A stretch of 64,000 nucleotides of DNA from ZYF759 sp046297455 (GTDB lineage Bacteria; Pseudomonadota; Alphaproteobacteria; Rhizobiales; Rhizobiaceae), in contig JBKBIT010000011.1 of the NCBI GenBank assembly GCA_046297455.1, forward strand, positions 62,001-126,000, given 5' to 3'. The notes beneath the pieces were generated by a model. It did no database searches, was not told where the DNA came from, and saw only the letters and a program-made list of their open reading frames with translations. This document shows, one piece after another, positions 43,903-52,543 of this stretch (positions within the stretch are counted from its first letter, which is position 1; each line of letters begins with the position of its first letter). Both the position numbers and the translations under genes were made by a program.

Positions 43903-44442
43903 ATGAGCGAAGCAGTAATGAAGGCACCGCCATCGACCGCGTTCAAGATCGTGGACGTCCCGGATCCGTTCAAGCATGTTTTCGATCGGCGCGGCTGTCA
44001 GGGCACTTTCGTAGGCCCCTCCGAGAAGGAAAGCCCCTGGGTGCCGTTCGGCGACAACGCCGCCATCCGCCATCTCGCCTTCGACGTGCGCAATAACGTC
44101 TATTCCAACATTCTCTGGATCAAGGGTCCGGGCGTCATCGGCACGCACTACCATCGCGGCCGCATCGTCATGCTCTGCCTGGAAGGCAGCGCGCGCTACC
44201 TCGAATACGACTGGGTCGCAGGTCCCGGCGACTTCATCCAGGAGGTGCCCGGCGAGGCCCATACGCTGGTCAGCGAGCACCCGCAGGGCACGAAGCTGTT
44301 CGGCTGGATGCAGGGCGCGATCGACTTCTATGACGAGGAAGCCAGTTTCGTCATGACGGCGGATGTCTGGTGGTTCATCAACCACTATGAGAGCTACTGC
44401 CAGGAACATGGCATTCCCATCAACCCGCAACTCTACATCTGA
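43903..44442 (+). CDS. Cupin, 2,4'-dihydroxyacetophenone dioxygenase-like (copy 3)
   Basis: This is a cupin of 179 aa, close to copy 1. Shared segments are ESPWVPFGDNAAIRHLAFDVR, NILWIKGPGVIGTHYHRG, EYDWVAGPGDF, VPGEAHTL and the C-terminal WWFINHYESYC. Motif 1 histidines (THYH) and motif 2 histidine are intact. ATG 43903 has AAGGAGTTGGAC ahead. It lies 184 nt after the AraC gene and 135 nt before the TRAP genes. Confidence 0.83.
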   Translation: MSEAVMKAPPSTAFKIVDVPDPFKHVFDRRGCQGTFVGPSEKESPWVPFGDNAAIRHLAFDVRNNVYSNILWIKGPGVIGTHYHRGRIVMLCLEGSARYLEYDWVAGPGDFIQEVPGEAHTLVSEHPQGTKLFGWMQGAIDFYDEEASFVMTADVWWFINHYESYCQEHGIPINPQLYI

Positions 44443-44520
44443 AGCCGTGGGTAGCGACCGGTTCCATGGCGGGAAGGCCAGTCGGCGCCTCGGCGCCATG
44501 ACCGGCAGATCCCGCCTCCC

Positions 44521-44536
44521 GGTCGCGCATGCGACC
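44521..44536. other. Hairpin between cupin copy 3 and the TRAP genes
   Basis: GGTCGC-GCAT-GCGACC is a perfect 6-bp stem in the 135-nt gap before the DctQ gene, just after a GGCGCC direct duplication. It may be an attenuator, a weak terminator or an operator for the TRAP genes. Confidence 0.35.
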
Positions 44537-44577
44537 ATGACCTGCAAACCGCCCTGCCCGCCGACGGATGCTCGCCA

Positions 44578-45144
44578 ATGAGACGCCTCGTCAACACCAT
44601 CGTGGCACGAGCCACCGACATTGCCATGGCACTCGCCGAACTGGCGGTGTTCCTGATGATGATGCATGTCGTCATCGAGGTCGTCTCGCGACGTCTCCTC
44701 AGATACAGCCTCGACAGCGTCCCCGAGATCGTCGCCTACTACTACATGTCGACGCTGATCTTCCTGGCACTGGCCTATGTCACCAGGGCCGACAGCCATG
44801 TCTCGGCAACGCTCTTCACCGATCTTCTGCCTGAACGGGCACAGCGAATCCTGACCGGGATCGTCTTCGTGATCCTCGCCGCGACCATGCTCGTCATGGC
44901 CTGGCAGATGGGTCAGGAGGCCCTGCGGATGACCCGCATCGGCGAGTTGCACCAGGGCGCGACCATGAACCTCCCGCGCTGGCCCACCCGATGGTTCGCG
45001 CCGGTCGGCGCAGTCCTCATGGCGCTGGTGGCGCTGCTCATGGCGCTCGACTGCTTCACCAACCGCAAGACCTTCCCCGGCGTGGGCCAGGAAGATCGCA
45101 CGCCGGAACAGCAACTGGCCGAGGAGAAGGCTTCCAATGTCTAA
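44578..45144 (+). CDS. TRAP transporter small permease (DctQ)
   Basis: This is the small four-helix membrane subunit of a tripartite ATP-independent periplasmic transporter, 188 aa. RRLLRYSLDSVPEIVAYYYMSTLIFLALAYVTRADSHVSATLF is the DctQ core. Its stop overlaps the DctM start by 8 nt. Confidence 0.9.
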   Translation: MRRLVNTIVARATDIAMALAELAVFLMMMHVVIEVVSRRLLRYSLDSVPEIVAYYYMSTLIFLALAYVTRADSHVSATLFTDLLPERAQRILTGIVFVILAATMLVMAWQMGQEALRMTRIGELHQGATMNLPRWPTRWFAPVGAVLMALVALLMALDCFTNRKTFPGVGQEDRTPEQQLAEEKASNV

Positions 45145-46438
45145 CCTGGCGATCGGTTTTTCGGGTTTTGCCGCGATCATCGTGCTGATCGCCCTGCGCA
45201 TGCCCGTCGGTCTTGCGCTGCTTCTGGTCGCCTTCGGCGGGCTGACATTGGTGACCAATATGGGCATCGCGCTGTCCATGCTGCGCGTCCTGCCCTATGA
45301 TTTCGTTGCCAACTGGGACCTGTCGGCAGTCCCGATGTTCCTCCTGATGGGAGCCATCGCGCACCGTTCCGGCATGACGGCCAGCCTTTTCGACGTGGCC
45401 AGATTATGGTTCTCGCGCCTGCCCGGCGGCCTGGCTGTGGCAACCAACTTTGCCTGCGCGGGCTTTTCCAGCGCCTCCGGCTCGTCGCTCGCCACCACCA
45501 TGGCCATCGGCCGCATCACCATCCCCGAGATGCGCAAATACGGCTACGACCCGGGCCTTGCGGCGGGCATCGTTGCCTGTGGCGGCACGCTCGGCGTGCT
45601 CATCCCACCGTCGATCATCCTGGTCATCTACGGCATCTTCGCCGAGGTATCGATCGCCAAGCTCTTCATTGCTGGCATCATCCCCGGCCTTCTGACCGCC
45701 GCCATCTATGCCGCCCAGATCGTCATCCGCTGCTATCTCGATCCGAGCCTGGCGCCGCCGGTCCCCGACCAGCCGACATGGGGCGAACGCTTCCGTGCCC
45801 TGCGAACGATCTGGCCGCTGCCGCTTCTGATCCTGGCCGTGGTGGGCAGCATCTATTCCGGCCTGGCAACACCAACCGAGGCCGGCGCGCTCGGCGCCTT
45901 CTTGGCCGTGGTCGTTGCCATGGCGCAAGGCCGCATGTCGCTGGCCGTGTTCCGCCAAGCGGCGCGCGAAAGCATCATTGCCACCGCGTCGATCTTCTTC
46001 GTCGCCATCGGTGCGGTTCTGTTGACCCGCTTCATGGCCTTCAGCGGCGTGCCGACCTTCCTCGCCGGGTTGATCACGGAATACTCGGTCGATCTCCTGA
46101 CCATGATCCTGATCACCCTGGTCATCTATCTCATCCTCGGCATGTTCCTGGACCCGCTCGGCATGATGCTGCTGACGCTCCCGGTACTGCTGCCCATGTT
46201 CCAGGCTGCCGACATGAACCTGATCTGGTTCGGCATCCTCTTGGTCAAGTTCATCGAAATCGGGCTGATCACGCCACCCGTCGGACTCAACGTCTACGCG
46301 GTGAAGATCCTGGCCCCGGACTTCAAGATTCAGGCGATCTTCCGCGGCGCGCTTTGGTTCCTGCTCGCTGAAATCGTCATCATCGGCCTGCTCATCATGT
46401 TCCCGCAGATCACGCTGTTCCTGCCGAGCATCATGTAG
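45137..46438 (+). CDS. TRAP transporter large permease (DctM)
   Basis: This is the 12-helix DctM subunit, 433 aa, which drives uptake with a sodium gradient. Family marks are LLMGAIAHRSGMTASLFDVARLW, FSSASGSSLATTMAIGRITIPEM, GGTLGVLIPPSIILVIYG and LITPPVGLNVYAVK. It is followed after 54 nt by the binding protein. TRAP systems take up carboxylates; the substrate is probably the compound attacked by the cupins and dehydrogenases here. Confidence 0.94.
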   Translation: MSNLAIGFSGFAAIIVLIALRMPVGLALLLVAFGGLTLVTNMGIALSMLRVLPYDFVANWDLSAVPMFLLMGAIAHRSGMTASLFDVARLWFSRLPGGLAVATNFACAGFSSASGSSLATTMAIGRITIPEMRKYGYDPGLAAGIVACGGTLGVLIPPSIILVIYGIFAEVSIAKLFIAGIIPGLLTAAIYAAQIVIRCYLDPSLAPPVPDQPTWGERFRALRTIWPLPLLILAVVGSIYSGLATPTEAGALGAFLAVVVAMAQGRMSLAVFRQAARESIIATASIFFVAIGAVLLTRFMAFSGVPTFLAGLITEYSVDLLTMILITLVIYLILGMFLDPLGMMLLTLPVLLPMFQAADMNLIWFGILLVKFIEIGLITPPVGLNVYAVKILAPDFKIQAIFRGALWFLLAEIVIIGLLIMFPQITLFLPSIM

Positions 46439-46492
46439 CCAACCATCGATCGACCGAACCAACGGCGACGCAGTTTTAGAGAGGAGACAGAC

Positions 46493-47608
46493 ATGAAGAA
46501 AACCGCAAGCCTCGCGCTCTGCGCTGCGCTCGTGCTCGGCACTGGGCCGGCCCTTGCCACCGAGTTCAACTACTCGTCCTGGACGCCGCCGCCGGCCCCG
46601 AACAACCGCCTCGGCACCGTTCCGATGTTCGAACGAATTCAGGAACAGACCGCCGGCACCGAAGATGAGATCACCTTCAACAATTTCATGGGTGCCCAGC
46701 TGTTCAACAGCGGCACCACGCTGGCCGGTATCCGCGACGGCGCCGTCGATGGCGGCATCCTGGTCCCCGCCTACAATTCGGCGGAGCTCAAGACGCACGT
46801 CACGCTCGGCGAAATGCAGGCACTGATCCCCGATGGTTTCGCGGGCGCTGCCGCCGGCACCGAGACGCTGCTGCTGAACTGCCCGGATTGCCTTGCGGAA
46901 TATGCGGAACAGAACGTCTACCCGATGGGTGTCTACGCCTCGACGCCCTATTACCTGATGTGCAATTCCGAGATCAGCAGCTTCGAGGAATTGCAGGGCA
47001 AGCGTTCGGCCGAAGGCAACCCGATGTTCAACCGCTGGGCGGCCAAGCTTGGCATGTCGCGCCAGTCGCTCGCCCCGCCAGAGTTCCAGCAGGCGCTGCA
47101 GCGCGGCACCGTGGACTGCGTCTTCGCGGCCAAGGACTGGCTGGTCGCCTACAGCCTTGCGGACGTGGTCAAGACCATTGTCGAGGACGTACCCCATGGC
47201 GCCTTCGCCGCTGTCGTGATGATGGCGATGAACACCGACACCTGGGATGGCATGACCGAGGGTCAGCGCGAGGTGTTCCGTCGCGAGGTGCCGCAGGCCC
47301 TGATGGACGTCACCAACGGATACTATGTCGATGAAGAGCGCGGCATGGCGGCTGCCAACGAAAACGGCGTCATACTGGTGAATTTCGGCGAGGAATACGC
47401 CCGTCTCTGGGACGAATTCCAGCAGGAAGAGCGCGCCGCGATCATCGAGGCCGCCAATGCCCGCGGCGCCACTTCGGGCGAGTCGATCGTCGACCGCAAG
47501 ATCGAGCTGATGGCCGAGTGGCAGGCCATCGTCGAGGAACTCAACTACGACAAGGATGCCCTCGCCGAGCGGCTCTACGAGCGGGTCTTCTCGCAGCTGC
47601 CCTTCTGA
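46493..47608 (+). CDS. TRAP transporter substrate-binding protein (DctP)
   Basis: This is a periplasmic binding protein of 371 aa. The signal peptide MKKTASLALCAALVLGTGPALA is cleaved near residue 22. The TRAP pattern is seen in FNYSSWTPPPAPNN, FNSGTTLAGIRDGAVDGGILV and the VYASTPYYLMCN region. GAGAGGAGACAGAC precedes the ATG. It lies after both permease genes, and a strong hairpin follows. Confidence 0.9.
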   Translation: MKKTASLALCAALVLGTGPALATEFNYSSWTPPPAPNNRLGTVPMFERIQEQTAGTEDEITFNNFMGAQLFNSGTTLAGIRDGAVDGGILVPAYNSAELKTHVTLGEMQALIPDGFAGAAAGTETLLLNCPDCLAEYAEQNVYPMGVYASTPYYLMCNSEISSFEELQGKRSAEGNPMFNRWAAKLGMSRQSLAPPEFQQALQRGTVDCVFAAKDWLVAYSLADVVKTIVEDVPHGAFAAVVMMAMNTDTWDGMTEGQREVFRREVPQALMDVTNGYYVDEERGMAAANENGVILVNFGEEYARLWDEFQQEERAAIIEAANARGATSGESIVDRKIELMAEWQAIVEELNYDKDALAERLYERVFSQLPF

Positions 47609-47622
47609 CGGGCAACACCTGG

Positions 47623-47648
47623 CCCGCGCGCCTCTTTCGGCGCGCGGG
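47623..47648 (+). terminator. Strong hairpin after dctP
   Basis: CCCGCGCGCC and GGCGCGCGGG form a perfect 10-bp stem with a TCTTTC loop, 14 nt past the DctP stop. Only two T's follow, so it may partially terminate or stabilise the upstream message, letting the binding protein be made in excess over GMC and ALDH. Confidence 0.6.
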
Positions 47649-47733
47649 TTCCAGCGCCGCGGCTTGGACCGGCGCTGTGACCCAAGCCGGCGACCACGCC
47701 GCCAGACCACCGGAACATATGGGAGGGGCCGAC

Positions 47734-49386
47734 ATGGTCACCGAAGCAGACTACGTCATCGTGGGCGCAGGCAGCGCGGGCTGCGTGCTCGCCAACCGCC
47801 TTTCGGAGAATGGACAGCACCGGGTGGTCCTGCTCGAGGCCGGCGGCGACGACCGCCCGCTGCGCGAGCCCGGCCAGTTCATGTCCAACCTGATGATCCA
47901 CGTGCCGATCGGCTTTGCCCGGACGCTGAACGATCCCAAGGTGAACTGGCTCTACGAAACCGAGATCGACGAGGGCACCGGTGGGCGCCCCCACAAATGG
48001 CCCAAGGGCAAGGTCCTGGGCGGATCGTCGTCCATCAACGCCATGCTTTATGTACGCGGTCAGGCGGCGGACTATGACGGTTGGGCGCAGATGGGGGCGC
48101 GCGGCTGGAGTTGGGACGACTGCCTGCCCTATTTCAAGAAAAGCCAGAACCAGCAGCGCGGCGCCTGCGACATGCACGGCACAGGCGGCCCTCTGGCTGT
48201 CCAGGATTTTCCGGAGATGCACGAGGTGTCCCGGGCCTTGCTCAAGGCCTGCGAGGAAGCCGGCGTCCGGGCCAAGGCCGACCTGAATGACGGCGACCAC
48301 GAAGGTTGCAGCCCCTTCCAGCTGACCACCCGCAACGGGTTGCGATGCTCGACCGCCGTCGCGTTTTTGCACCCGGCCATGAAGCGCACCAATCTCGACG
48401 TCGAGACGCATGCCATGGCGACCCGCATCCTGTTCGAGGGCAAGCGGGCCGTTGGAGTCGAGTTCGTCCAGAAAGGGCAGAAGCGCATCATCAGGGCACG
48501 CCGCGAGGTCATCCTGGCCGCGGGCGCCGTCGAGTCGCCGAAACTGCTGGAAATCTCCGGCATCGGCCAAGGCGCGCTTCTGCAATCACTTGGCGTGGAG
48601 GTGATCCATGATTCGCCGATGGTCGGCGAGAACATGCAGGATCACGTCATGATCGGCGTGCAGGTGCGCCTGAAGGAAGATGCGCACTCCATCAACCACC
48701 GCACCCGCGGCCTGAATCTTATCGGCGAGATCCTCAAATACGGGTTCACGCGCAAGGGCGTTCTGGCGATGTCGGTGGCGCACGGCCACGCCTTCCTCAA
48801 GACGCGGGAGGACCTGGCAACCCCGGACGTACAGTTGCATGTCATGGCGGCTTCCATGGACCTCGAGGCGCTCGCCACGAAACAGGCCATGCAGCTGGAA
48901 AAGGAGCCGGGCCTCGCCTGCACCCCTTGTCAGTTGCGGCCGGAATCGCGCGGCTCGATCCATGCCAGGTCAGCCGACGGCATGGTCAATCCGAAGATCG
49001 TGCCGAACTATCTGTCGGCGCCCTACGACCAGGAAATGGCGGTCACCCAGCTCAAGATCATCCGCAAGATCGTCGGACAGCCCGCCCTGTCCCAGTATCT
49101 GGCCGCAGGGGTGCCCTTTGGCGAAACCGACGAGGAGATGTTCGAATACGCCAAGGTCGCCTCGGCCACGCTCTACCATGCCGTCGGCACCGTCGCGATG
49201 GGACCGGACGAGCGCTTCCCCCTCGATCACCGGCTCAAGGTGCGCGGTGTGGACGGACTGCGCGTCGTCGATGCCTCGGTCATGCCGAGGATCACCAGCG
49301 GCAACACCAATGCGGCGACCATCATGATCGCCGAAAAGGGTTCGGACCTGATCCTTCAGGACGCCCGCCAGCCAGCCTACGCCTGA
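47734..49386 (+). CDS. GMC family FAD-dependent alcohol dehydrogenase/oxidase
   Basis: This is a glucose-methanol-choline family flavoprotein of 550 aa. The FAD dinucleotide-binding motif VIVGAGSAGCVLANRLSE is at the start. GMC signature 1 is the GKVLGGSSSINAMLYVRG region, and the C-terminal block VDASVMPRITSGNTNAA is preceded by the catalytic His of LYHAVGTVAMG. ATG 47734 follows GGGAGGGGCCGAC; the open frame upstream is not coding. It resembles choline and alcohol dehydrogenases and would pass an aldehyde to the next gene product. Confidence 0.93.
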   Translation: MVTEADYVIVGAGSAGCVLANRLSENGQHRVVLLEAGGDDRPLREPGQFMSNLMIHVPIGFARTLNDPKVNWLYETEIDEGTGGRPHKWPKGKVLGGSSSINAMLYVRGQAADYDGWAQMGARGWSWDDCLPYFKKSQNQQRGACDMHGTGGPLAVQDFPEMHEVSRALLKACEEAGVRAKADLNDGDHEGCSPFQLTTRNGLRCSTAVAFLHPAMKRTNLDVETHAMATRILFEGKRAVGVEFVQKGQKRIIRARREVILAAGAVESPKLLEISGIGQGALLQSLGVEVIHDSPMVGENMQDHVMIGVQVRLKEDAHSINHRTRGLNLIGEILKYGFTRKGVLAMSVAHGHAFLKTREDLATPDVQLHVMAASMDLEALATKQAMQLEKEPGLACTPCQLRPESRGSIHARSADGMVNPKIVPNYLSAPYDQEMAVTQLKIIRKIVGQPALSQYLAAGVPFGETDEEMFEYAKVASATLYHAVGTVAMGPDERFPLDHRLKVRGVDGLRVVDASVMPRITSGNTNAATIMIAEKGSDLILQDARQPAYA

Positions 49387-49423
49387 TTTCCATTCCAACG
49401 CCTCCTCGAAAGGAAACAAAACC

Positions 49424-50857
49424 ATGGTCGAGAGCAGAACGCAGCACTACATCGGCGGCCGTTGGGTCGACAGCATCGGCGGCCACCCGCACGACGTCAT
49501 CAATCCGGCAACGGAAGAGGTCACCACCCGGATCACGCTGGGCAGCCCGGAGGACGTCGACGCGGCGGTCAATGCCGCGCGTGCGGCATTCGACAGCTTC
49601 TCGCGGACCACCCCGCAGGAGCGGGCCGCGCTCCTGGAGCGCATCATCGAGGAGTACAAGGCACGCATTCCCGATCTCGCCAGGGCGATCTCACGCGAGA
49701 TGGGTTGCCCGATCTCGGTCGCACAGACGGCACAGGCCGGCTCGGGCGCCGCCCATCTCGGCCAGGCGCTTGCCGCCCTGAAGGCGTTTTCCTTCCACGA
49801 AAAGGTCGGCTCGAACACGGTCGTGAGGGAGCCGATCGGCGTGGTAGCGCTCATCACGCCCTGGAACTGGCCGATGAACCAGATCGTCGCCAAGGTCGGC
49901 CCCTGCCTTGCTGCCGGCAACACGATGATCCTCAAGCCCTCCGAGGAAGCACCAACCTGTGCGGCAATCTTTGCCGAGATCATGGAAAAGGCTGGCGTAC
50001 CAGCGGGCGTCTTCAATCTGGTTCAGGGCGATGGCCCCGGCGTTGGTACTGCGCTGGCGAGGCATCCCGGCATCGACATGATCAGCTTCACCGGCTCGAC
50101 CCGCGCTGGCATAGCGGTAGCCAAGAACGCCGCCGACACCGTCAAGCGCGTGTCGCAGGAACTCGGCGGAAAATCCCCCAACATCATCCTGCCGGGTACG
50201 CCGCTGGACAAGGCCCTGCCCGGCGGCGCCGGCGGCGTCCTCCTGAACTCCGGACAGAGCTGCGTCGCTCCCACCCGCATGCTCGTCCATCGCTCGCAAT
50301 ATGACGAAGCGGTCCGCATGGTCGGGGAGATTTTTGCCGGCAAGAAGGTCGGCGATCCCGCGATAGAAGGAGATCACATCGGCCCCGTGGTCAATCAGCG
50401 TCAATGGCAGCGCATCCAGGACCTCATGGCCAGGGGCATCGAAGAAGGTGCCAGCGTCGTGGTGGGTGGCCCGGGTCGTCCCGAGGGCCTGGACAGCGGC
50501 TACTATGTCCGCCCGACCGTCTTTTCCAACGTCTCCAACGACATGACCATCGCGCGCGAAGAGATTTTCGGCCCTGTCCTGGTGGTCATTCCCTATGACG
50601 ACGAGGAAGAAGCCATCGAGATTGCCAACGATACCCCCTATGGTCTGGGCGCCTACATCGCCGGCGATCCCGGCAAGGCAAGGGATCTGGTCAATCGTCT
50701 GCGTGCCGGCTGTGTCTATGTGAATGCCGGCGGCCTGGCCTTTGACATGCCTTTCGGCGGCTACAAGCAGTCAGGCAACGGACGCGAGTTCGGCAAGTTC
50801 GGTCTGGAGGAATTCTTGGAGACCAAGTCCGTCATCGGCGAGCTGGAACTTGCCTGA
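49424..50857 (+). CDS. NAD(P)-dependent aldehyde dehydrogenase
   Basis: This is an aldehyde dehydrogenase of 477 aa. The NAD-binding VALITPWNWPMNQI, the catalytic Glu of SQELGGKSPNIIL and the catalytic Cys of LNSGQSCVAPTRML are all present. EEIFGPVLVVIPY and GGYKQSGNGREFGKFGLEEF are the C-terminal blocks. It lies 37 nt after the GMC gene, a pairing that oxidises an alcohol through an aldehyde to an acid. Confidence 0.95.
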   Translation: MVESRTQHYIGGRWVDSIGGHPHDVINPATEEVTTRITLGSPEDVDAAVNAARAAFDSFSRTTPQERAALLERIIEEYKARIPDLARAISREMGCPISVAQTAQAGSGAAHLGQALAALKAFSFHEKVGSNTVVREPIGVVALITPWNWPMNQIVAKVGPCLAAGNTMILKPSEEAPTCAAIFAEIMEKAGVPAGVFNLVQGDGPGVGTALARHPGIDMISFTGSTRAGIAVAKNAADTVKRVSQELGGKSPNIILPGTPLDKALPGGAGGVLLNSGQSCVAPTRMLVHRSQYDEAVRMVGEIFAGKKVGDPAIEGDHIGPVVNQRQWQRIQDLMARGIEEGASVVVGGPGRPEGLDSGYYVRPTVFSNVSNDMTIAREEIFGPVLVVIPYDDEEEAIEIANDTPYGLGAYIAGDPGKARDLVNRLRAGCVYVNAGGLAFDMPFGGYKQSGNGREFGKFGLEEFLETKSVIGELELA

Positions 50858-50934
50858 CACGGTCACTGGGATCCTTGCCGGCGGTCCGTCTGAGGCGGCT
50901 TCCGGCAGGCTGTTGCAGCACTCGTGCACAGGAT

Positions 50935-50960
50935 AGCCGCCCGCGATGACGCGGGCGGCT
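50935..50960. terminator. Bidirectional terminator between ALDH and the Dpp-type binding protein
   Basis: AGCCGCCCGCG and CGCGGGCGGCT form a perfect 11-bp stem with a 4-nt ATGA loop, followed by TTGTCT on the plus side. It lies between convergent genes and probably ends both operons. Confidence 0.85.
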
Positions 50961-50974
50961 TTGTCTGCAACCTG

Positions 50975-52543
50975 TCAGTCGCAGGTCCAGTAGTAGCGCG
51001 AGAAGTCGAACTCCACGCTCTGCATGGGCACCCACTCGAAGCCTTCCAGGCAGACATGCATTGCATGGCGCTGTTGCTGCGTCAGCATCCACACCGACCG
51101 CTGGTCCTCGACCAGCTTGGTGTAGACTTCCTGGTAGAGTGCGTTGCGCGCATCGTCGTCGGTTTCGCGACGCGATGCATCGATCAGCGCATCGACTTCC
51201 GGATCGTTGACCCAGTCCATCGAGGCCCAGGTGCCGGCCGAAGCCGAGTGATACTGCACGTAGAACACCGAGTCGGGCGACGGATAGGTCGGACCGTAGA
51301 AGACCTGCGAGAAATGCGGTGTCGTCTCGACCGACGTCGCCAGGTCGGTGACGCGGTTCCACGGTTCGGGCTGGATCGTGACCTGGAATCCGATCTGTTC
51401 CAGGTTGGAGACCAGCAGCAGCGCGATCTCCTCCTGGAAGGCGGTGTTGGCCACGTGCGTGTGAATCAATTCGATCGGGTTGCCGTCGAAATAGGGCGAC
51501 TTTTCAAGCTCGGCCCGGGCGGCCTCGAGATCGAAGACCGGCGCTTCGGCATCCGCCGGCACCGCATCGGCGAAAGCGCTGGCCAGCGGACCTTCCATCA
51601 CGCCACCTGGATAGATGACGTTGCGGATCGTCTCGTAGTCGGTGGCCAGTGCGATGGCGCGGCGCACATGGACGTCGTCCGTCGGGGCCCGCTGGTTGTT
51701 GAGCTTCAGGTAATAGCCCGTCGCCGTCGGCGCTTCGACGATGCGGTAATTGTCCTGCGCGCCGATACCGTCATAGGTCTCGCTCGACTGATACTGCGAG
51801 GACATGCCCAGTTCGCCGCGAACCGCCAACGAGCGAACTGTGGACTCATCGCGCGTCACGACGAAGCGGATCTCGTCGATCGGCCGCTCGTTCGGCCAGC
51901 CGGCATGGTAGTTCTCATTGCGCTCGATGATCATCTCCGAGCCGCGGTTCCACTCCGCCAGCATATAGGGACCGGCACCTTCCGGCCGATCGGCCAGGTG
52001 ATCTTCGCCCCAGGGATCGGCTTCGGTGGTCTCGAGCGCGCCCTCGTTCACGACGAAGAGCAGCGGCGTGACGCTGATGAAGGGTGCAAAAACCTCCTCG
52101 AGCGTGATCTCCACCGTGCGATCGTCCACGGCGCGTACGCTGTCGGTCGTCACGATGCCCTCGAACAGGTGGCTCGCACCCTGCTGCAGGGTCAGAAGAC
52201 GCTGCATCGAATAGACGACGTCCGAAGCCTGGACCGGCGAACCGTCTGTGAAGGTCGCGCCTTCCTTCAGGTGGAATGTATAGGTCAGACCGTCATCGGA
52301 AATGTCCCAGCTCTCGGCCAGCTGCGGAACGACGTTGCCGTCGCCGTCGACCGTGGTCAGCGCGTCGTAGAGGTTCACTGCCGCCATGTATTCCGTGTAG
52401 TCGGTGACCTTGGCCGGATCGATCGAGCCGAAGATCTGGACGACGTTCACTGTCATGCGCACGGGATCCTGCGCGGCCGCAGGCAAGGCAATGGGCAGCG
52501 CAAGCGCGCCGGCCAGTGCGGTGGTTACAAGCAATCTCTTCAT
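50975..52543 (-). CDS. Peptide/oligopeptide-type ABC transporter substrate-binding protein
   Basis: This is a periplasmic family-5 solute-binding protein of 522 aa. The signal peptide MKRLLVTTALAGALALPIALPAAAQ is clear. LAESWDISDDGLTYTFHLKEGATFTDGSPVQASDVVYSMQR is the family signature. The frame is open well upstream, but ATG 52543 has GGAG at good distance and overlaps the stop of the DUF917 gene (ATGA). It is the last gene of a seven-gene operon that starts with the permeases at 59966. The ligand is presumably the compound degraded by the HyuA and DUF917 proteins. Confidence 0.93.
   Translation of the reverse strand: MKRLLVTTALAGALALPIALPAAAQDPVRMTVNVVQIFGSIDPAKVTDYTEYMAAVNLYDALTTVDGDGNVVPQLAESWDISDDGLTYTFHLKEGATFTDGSPVQASDVVYSMQRLLTLQQGASHLFEGIVTTDSVRAVDDRTVEITLEEVFAPFISVTPLLFVVNEGALETTEADPWGEDHLADRPEGAGPYMLAEWNRGSEMIIERNENYHAGWPNERPIDEIRFVVTRDESTVRSLAVRGELGMSSQYQSSETYDGIGAQDNYRIVEAPTATGYYLKLNNQRAPTDDVHVRRAIALATDYETIRNVIYPGGVMEGPLASAFADAVPADAEAPVFDLEAARAELEKSPYFDGNPIELIHTHVANTAFQEEIALLLVSNLEQIGFQVTIQPEPWNRVTDLATSVETTPHFSQVFYGPTYPSPDSVFYVQYHSASAGTWASMDWVNDPEVDALIDASRRETDDDARNALYQEVYTKLVEDQRSVWMLTQQQRHAMHVCLEGFEWVPMQSVEFDFSRYYWTCD

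Noticed and set aside
45404..47710. 768-codon open frame antisense to the TRAP genes
   Set aside because: The translation is rich in Arg, Asp, Gln and His with no domain pattern; DctM and DctP occupy the plus strand.
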